From positions 55,344 through 119,343 of the forward strand of contig DUQF01000008.1 of the NCBI GenBank assembly GCA_012837965.1: a stretch of 64,000 nucleotides of DNA, given 5' to 3'. Origin of the DNA: Clostridiales bacterium (lineage in GTDB: Bacteria > Bacillota > Clostridia > Christensenellales > Aristaeellaceae). Under the pieces are notes generated by a model that saw nothing but the letters and a program-made list of their open reading frames with translations, ran no database searches and was not told the origin of the DNA. Positions 62,601 through 64,000 of this stretch are shown here, one piece after another; within the stretch, counting starts at the first letter, position 1, and each line of letters begins with the position of its first letter. Both the position numbers and the translations under genes were made by a program.

Positions 62601-62687
62601 ACGCATGATGACTATTTACTGGACGTATCTCAACCCTTACAACTTTCTTTTACCTTCTGTGGAATAACGCAAAGAACGAAAAAATAA
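59625..62687 (+). CDS. lacZ: Beta-galactosidase, GH2 family
   Basis: 1020 residues from ATG 59625, chosen over an upstream in-frame ATG (59607) because AAGGAGGAG lies between them. It hydrolyses lactose and related beta-galactosides; no signal peptide. The order is sugar-binding jelly roll (about 40-220, with PAHIQLEGYGHPQYTNVQYPW), Ig-like domain, TIM barrel, second Ig-like domain, and the C-terminal Bgal_small_N domain. Catalytic acid Glu456 is in SCGNEAFGG; nucleophile Glu523 is in LCEYTHSMSNSNG. GVNRHDYSAANGRVVTEEDIRRDLIIMKRNNINAVRTSHYPN is diagnostic. It is convergent with galE. The acid motif CGNEAFGG instead of LGNESGYG is a moderate variant. Confidence 0.95.
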   Translation: MAFSFEKLSNPLYFQENVLPPHSDHAFYASKEEMRSGKSSLIHSLNGVWRFAYATNEEQVIAGFESKEYSCKNWSKIVVPAHIQLEGYGHPQYTNVQYPWDGCEEVDLGNAPVDFNPVACYAKYFYLPSNFNKKRVFLSLQGAESCVAVWLNGHYVGFTGDSFTGHDFELTPYLIKGENKLAMRVYKWWSGSWMEDQDFMRFSGLFRDVYLYAASEMHVYDLKINTVLDENYQNAKIDGQITFLEESKGTVDIALRYGQETIHFIEMAVDDKDISFQIDVANAHLWSAETPHLYTLEVILKNQDGNIVEAIKNPVGIREFKIIDKIMCINGKRIIFKGVNRHDYSAANGRVVTEEDIRRDLIIMKRNNINAVRTSHYPNNSVLYYLCDELGLYVIDEANLETHGVWEQMNIQGKDINFAIPGNHMEWWPMLKSRVDSVYQRDKNHPSILIWSCGNEAFGGEVIYKMSERFRELDPSRLVHYEGIRQDMRYPDSSDMMSHMYTPALEVEQYLKENRDKPFILCEYTHSMSNSNGAMHWYTKLAYREPLYQGGFIWDFIDQSLIMKGFDGKDVMLYGGDHGDRPNDDVFCGNGIVFGDGKPTPKLQEVKYNYQDIFIKANKKKIKITNHSLFLNTSVYTCVVSLLRDGHLVKTVVLNTDVAAGEKKSYPLPFALPTLPGEYCVQVSFTLRNNTCWAQLGHEVAFGQGIFKVEQGNKLATIVHAPLRIVHGVFNTGIIGDHFSVLFSHAQGGLTSYRFGDRELLKSMPRPTFWRAPIDNDTGNGMPARYSQWKLASLYISNKLAKTNPSRSEIKQLQDGSVEISFVYGLPMEPFAECIVTYRVYPSGEVNVVQNYSPVEGLIEMPLFGYQMTLDSDFKYVRYYGMGPEENYVDRKEGARLGIFDTTPHENLTPYIRPQECGNRTGIRWAELTDKKGRGFRFTANEAPFELGVLPYTAHEMENARHPNELPPVYQTVLRIASQQMGVGGDNSWGARTHDDYLLDVSQPLQLSFTFCGITQRTKK

Positions 62688-62695
62688 AACATAGT

Positions 62696-62732
62696 AATAC
62701 GGCCGTTTTCAATGAGAGGAACGGCCGTATTT
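62696..62732. terminator. Bidirectional terminator between lacZ and galE
   Basis: A perfect 12-bp stem (62696-62707 with 62720-62731) and a 12-base loop end in T-rich sequence. It can end both convergent transcripts. Confidence 0.9.
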
Positions 62733-62756
62733 TCATACTTATTAAAAAGTATGAAA
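62731..62756. terminator. Second hairpin between lacZ and galE
   Basis: A perfect 10-bp inverted repeat (62731-62740 with 62747-62756, 6-base loop) directly after the first terminator; it is AT-rich and probably a backup for the galE side. Confidence 0.5.
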
Positions 62757-62786
62757 CTTTAAATCATGTAAATCTGAAAAGTCAGT

Positions 62787-63803
62787 TTAGACTTTATTAT
62801 ACCCATTTGGGTTACTCTTTTGCCAGTTCCAGCTATCTTGGCACATGTCTCTTAGGTTTTTTTTGGCTTCCCAACCAAGCAATTTCTTTGCACGACTTGC
62901 GTTGGCATATACGGTAGCCACATCGCCCGGGCGACGGGCGTCGATTACATACGGGACCTTCACTTGGTTTATTTCCTCAAAGGCTTTAACCATGTCCAGC
63001 ACGCTGTAGCCGTTGCCTGTACCTAAGTTAATGGCAACGGCACCGGTATGTTTGATAGCATAGTTCGCGGCATCAATGTGCCCTTGGGCCAAATCCTGCA
63101 CATGGATATAATCCCGAACGCCGGTTCCGTCATGCGTATCGTAATCGTTGCCAAACACATACAACTTCTCAAGGCGGCCAAGCGCAGTTTGAGAAATATA
63201 GGGGAATAGGTTGTTGGGAATACCACTGGGGTCTTCACCAATACGACCGCTTTCGTGAGCGCCAACAGGATTAAAATACCGAAGTAAAACTACAGACCAA
63301 TCAGGGTTAGCAACGACTACATCATTTAAAATCTGTTCAATCATCAGCTTGGTCCAACCATAGGGGTTGGTGCAACCAAGCGGCGCTTCTTCATCAACGG
63401 GCATGGTGTTGCCTACTTTATATACTGTTGCAGATGATGAAAAAATCATTCGCCTTACATCGTGTTTCAACATGGCTTTACAAAGCGATAGGGTACCGGT
63501 AATGTTGTTACTATAGTACTCAAGCGGTTTGGCAACCGATTCACCAACGGCCTTGAATCCAGCAAAATGGATGACACCATCAATATCATGTTTGCCAAAA
63601 ATCTTGTCCATGGCTTCAAAATCGCATATGTTCACCTGATAAAAGGCAAAATCTTTTTGGCTCAGCTCACGGATTCGCTCAAGCACCTCTATATTGGCGT
63701 TAGACAAATCATCTACGATGATAATTTCATGCCCTTCTTCAAGTAGCTTGATGCAGGTATGCGATCCAATATAACCAGCGCCACCGGTAACCAAGATTTT
63801 CAT
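62787..63803 (-). CDS. galE: UDP-glucose 4-epimerase
   Basis: 338 residues from ATG 63803. It interconverts UDP-galactose and UDP-glucose using bound NAD. The Rossmann signature KILVTGGAGYIGSHTCIKLLEEG is at the N-terminus; the catalytic SSSATVY and NPYGWTKLMIEQI (Tyr-x3-Lys) and RYFNPVGAHESGRIGEDP are intact. The pair with lacZ, facing each other across a terminator, points to galactose use from beta-galactosides, although no galK or galT is in the window. An operator-like palindrome lies in the promoter. Confidence 0.96.
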   Translation of the reverse strand: MKILVTGGAGYIGSHTCIKLLEEGHEIIIVDDLSNANIEVLERIRELSQKDFAFYQVNICDFEAMDKIFGKHDIDGVIHFAGFKAVGESVAKPLEYYSNNITGTLSLCKAMLKHDVRRMIFSSSATVYKVGNTMPVDEEAPLGCTNPYGWTKLMIEQILNDVVVANPDWSVVLLRYFNPVGAHESGRIGEDPSGIPNNLFPYISQTALGRLEKLYVFGNDYDTHDGTGVRDYIHVQDLAQGHIDAANYAIKHTGAVAINLGTGNGYSVLDMVKAFEEINQVKVPYVIDARRPGDVATVYANASRAKKLLGWEAKKNLRDMCQDSWNWQKSNPNGYNKV

Positions 63804-63826
63804 AGTCTGAACCCCCTTAAGAATCG

Positions 63827-63840
63827 TTAATACGTATTAA
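63827..63840. promoter_or_regulatory. LacI/GalR-type operator-like palindrome at the galE promoter
   Basis: A perfect 14-bp palindrome, TTAATACGTATTAA, directly downstream of the galE -10 box, with the central CG typical of LacI-family operators. It would overlap the transcription start. No LacI-family gene is in the window. Confidence 0.55.
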
Positions 63841-63869
63841 ATTGTAGCTCAAATGATTGTGGAAGTAAA
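63841..63869 (-). promoter_or_regulatory. Promoter of galE
   Basis: On the minus strand TTTACT (63864-63869) and TACAAT (63841-63846) are spaced by 17 bp; the leader to the ATG is about 30 nt and contains the palindrome. Confidence 0.6.
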
Positions 63870-63885
63870 GAGGAATGTAGGTTTG

Positions 63886-64000
63886 TCAAACATATTGGAC
63901 ATTGTGTTGTTTAATGAACTCGTTAGGTGAAAGATATCCAAGGGGTCTCATAGGCAGATGGTTGCTTCTTGTTTGCCAGGCAGCGAGCTGCCTGGCAAAA
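63886..64000 (-). mobile_element. C-terminal fragment of a DDE integrase/transposase (partial at window edge)
   Basis: On the minus strand, an open frame enters from the right edge and ends at TGA 63888-63886. The 38 visible residues end with NHLPMRPLGYLSPNEFIKQH, a pattern seen at the C-terminus of integrase-core transposases (PLGYLSPNEF after a short Arg/Asn stretch). The rest of the element, if intact, lies outside the window, so family and completeness are unknown. It overlaps a 28-bp near-perfect palindrome at the very edge. Confidence 0.55.
63972..63999. repeat. Perfect 13-bp inverted repeat at the window edge
   Basis: Arms 63972-63984 and 63987-63999 are perfectly complementary with a 2-base centre. 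It lies within the transposase frame. It may be a transposon structure or an assembly fold-back at a contig end. Confidence 0.7.

Overview
The window looks like chromosome from a low-to-moderate GC member of the Bacillota, most likely class Clostridia. The evidence is a PolC-type DNA polymerase III, the block frr-uppS-cdsA-dxr-rseP-ispG-polC, a T-box leader upstream of pheS-pheT, the Asp23/FakA and ScpA/ScpB pairs, a class B sortase, and frequent TTG and GTG starts behind strong AGGAGG sites. I cannot name genus or species from the sequence. Apart from a transposase fragment at the right edge there is no phage, plasmid, CRISPR or rRNA/tRNA content.

Layout. 1-6.1 kb: the 3' end of a secreted protein gene, then a four-gene BMP-type ABC importer operon (probably nucleosides), convergent with xpt. 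6.7-11.3 kb: sortase B, a J-domain/DUF5685 pair, and a two-gene operon for secreted proteins (an LCP enzyme and an unknown). 11.4-15.1 kb: nadK-argR-recN, then upp. 15.2-20.2 kb: an overlapping run of serine hydrolase, M20 amidohydrolase, lgt, a second serine hydrolase and recX. 20.1-24.9 kb (minus): THUMP methyltransferase, recD2, comF, tcdA. 25.0-26.9 kb: deoB-punA. 27.0-30.8 kb (minus): pheS-pheT behind a T-box. 30.8-32.9 kb: an E2-like acyltransferase-fold protein and a second LCP enzyme. 32.9-42.8 kb: the frr-to-polC block, with a 67-codon ORF between frr and uppS. 42.8-52.9 kb: DUF1643 gene (minus), asp23-fakA-recG, cysteine desulfurase, hflX, and three tandem vanY-type carboxypeptidase genes. 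53.0-55.8 kb: TPR protein, M50 protease, scpA-scpB. 55.8-59.6 kb: a sugar nucleotidyltransferase (minus), then a small membrane protein, family 4 uracil-DNA glycosylase, nfeD, floA and an unknown partner. 59.6-63.8 kb: lacZ convergent with galE. 63.9-64.0 kb: transposase remnant.

How the genes fit together. Nucleoside salvage recurs: a nucleoside-type importer, xpt, upp, deoB and punA together would import nucleosides, split them and recover bases and pentose phosphate. Envelope work is the second theme: uppS, cdsA, lgt, two LCP proteins, sortase B, three D,D-carboxypeptidases, two membrane proteases and the NfeD/flotillin pair. Genome maintenance is the third: recN, recX, recG, recD2, polC, UDG and ScpAB. 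LacZ and GalE would process beta-galactosides.

Most of this is housekeeping. The items most worth a second look are an apparent JAMM/MPN-type metalloprotease motif in the N-terminal extension of HflX, an E2-fold protein that has lost the catalytic His/Asp motif, the vanY triplication, a nine-G tract at the xpt ribosome binding site, a 67-codon overlapping ORF between frr and uppS, a LacI-type palindrome in the galE promoter, and a possible ARG box upstream of nadK-argR-recN.
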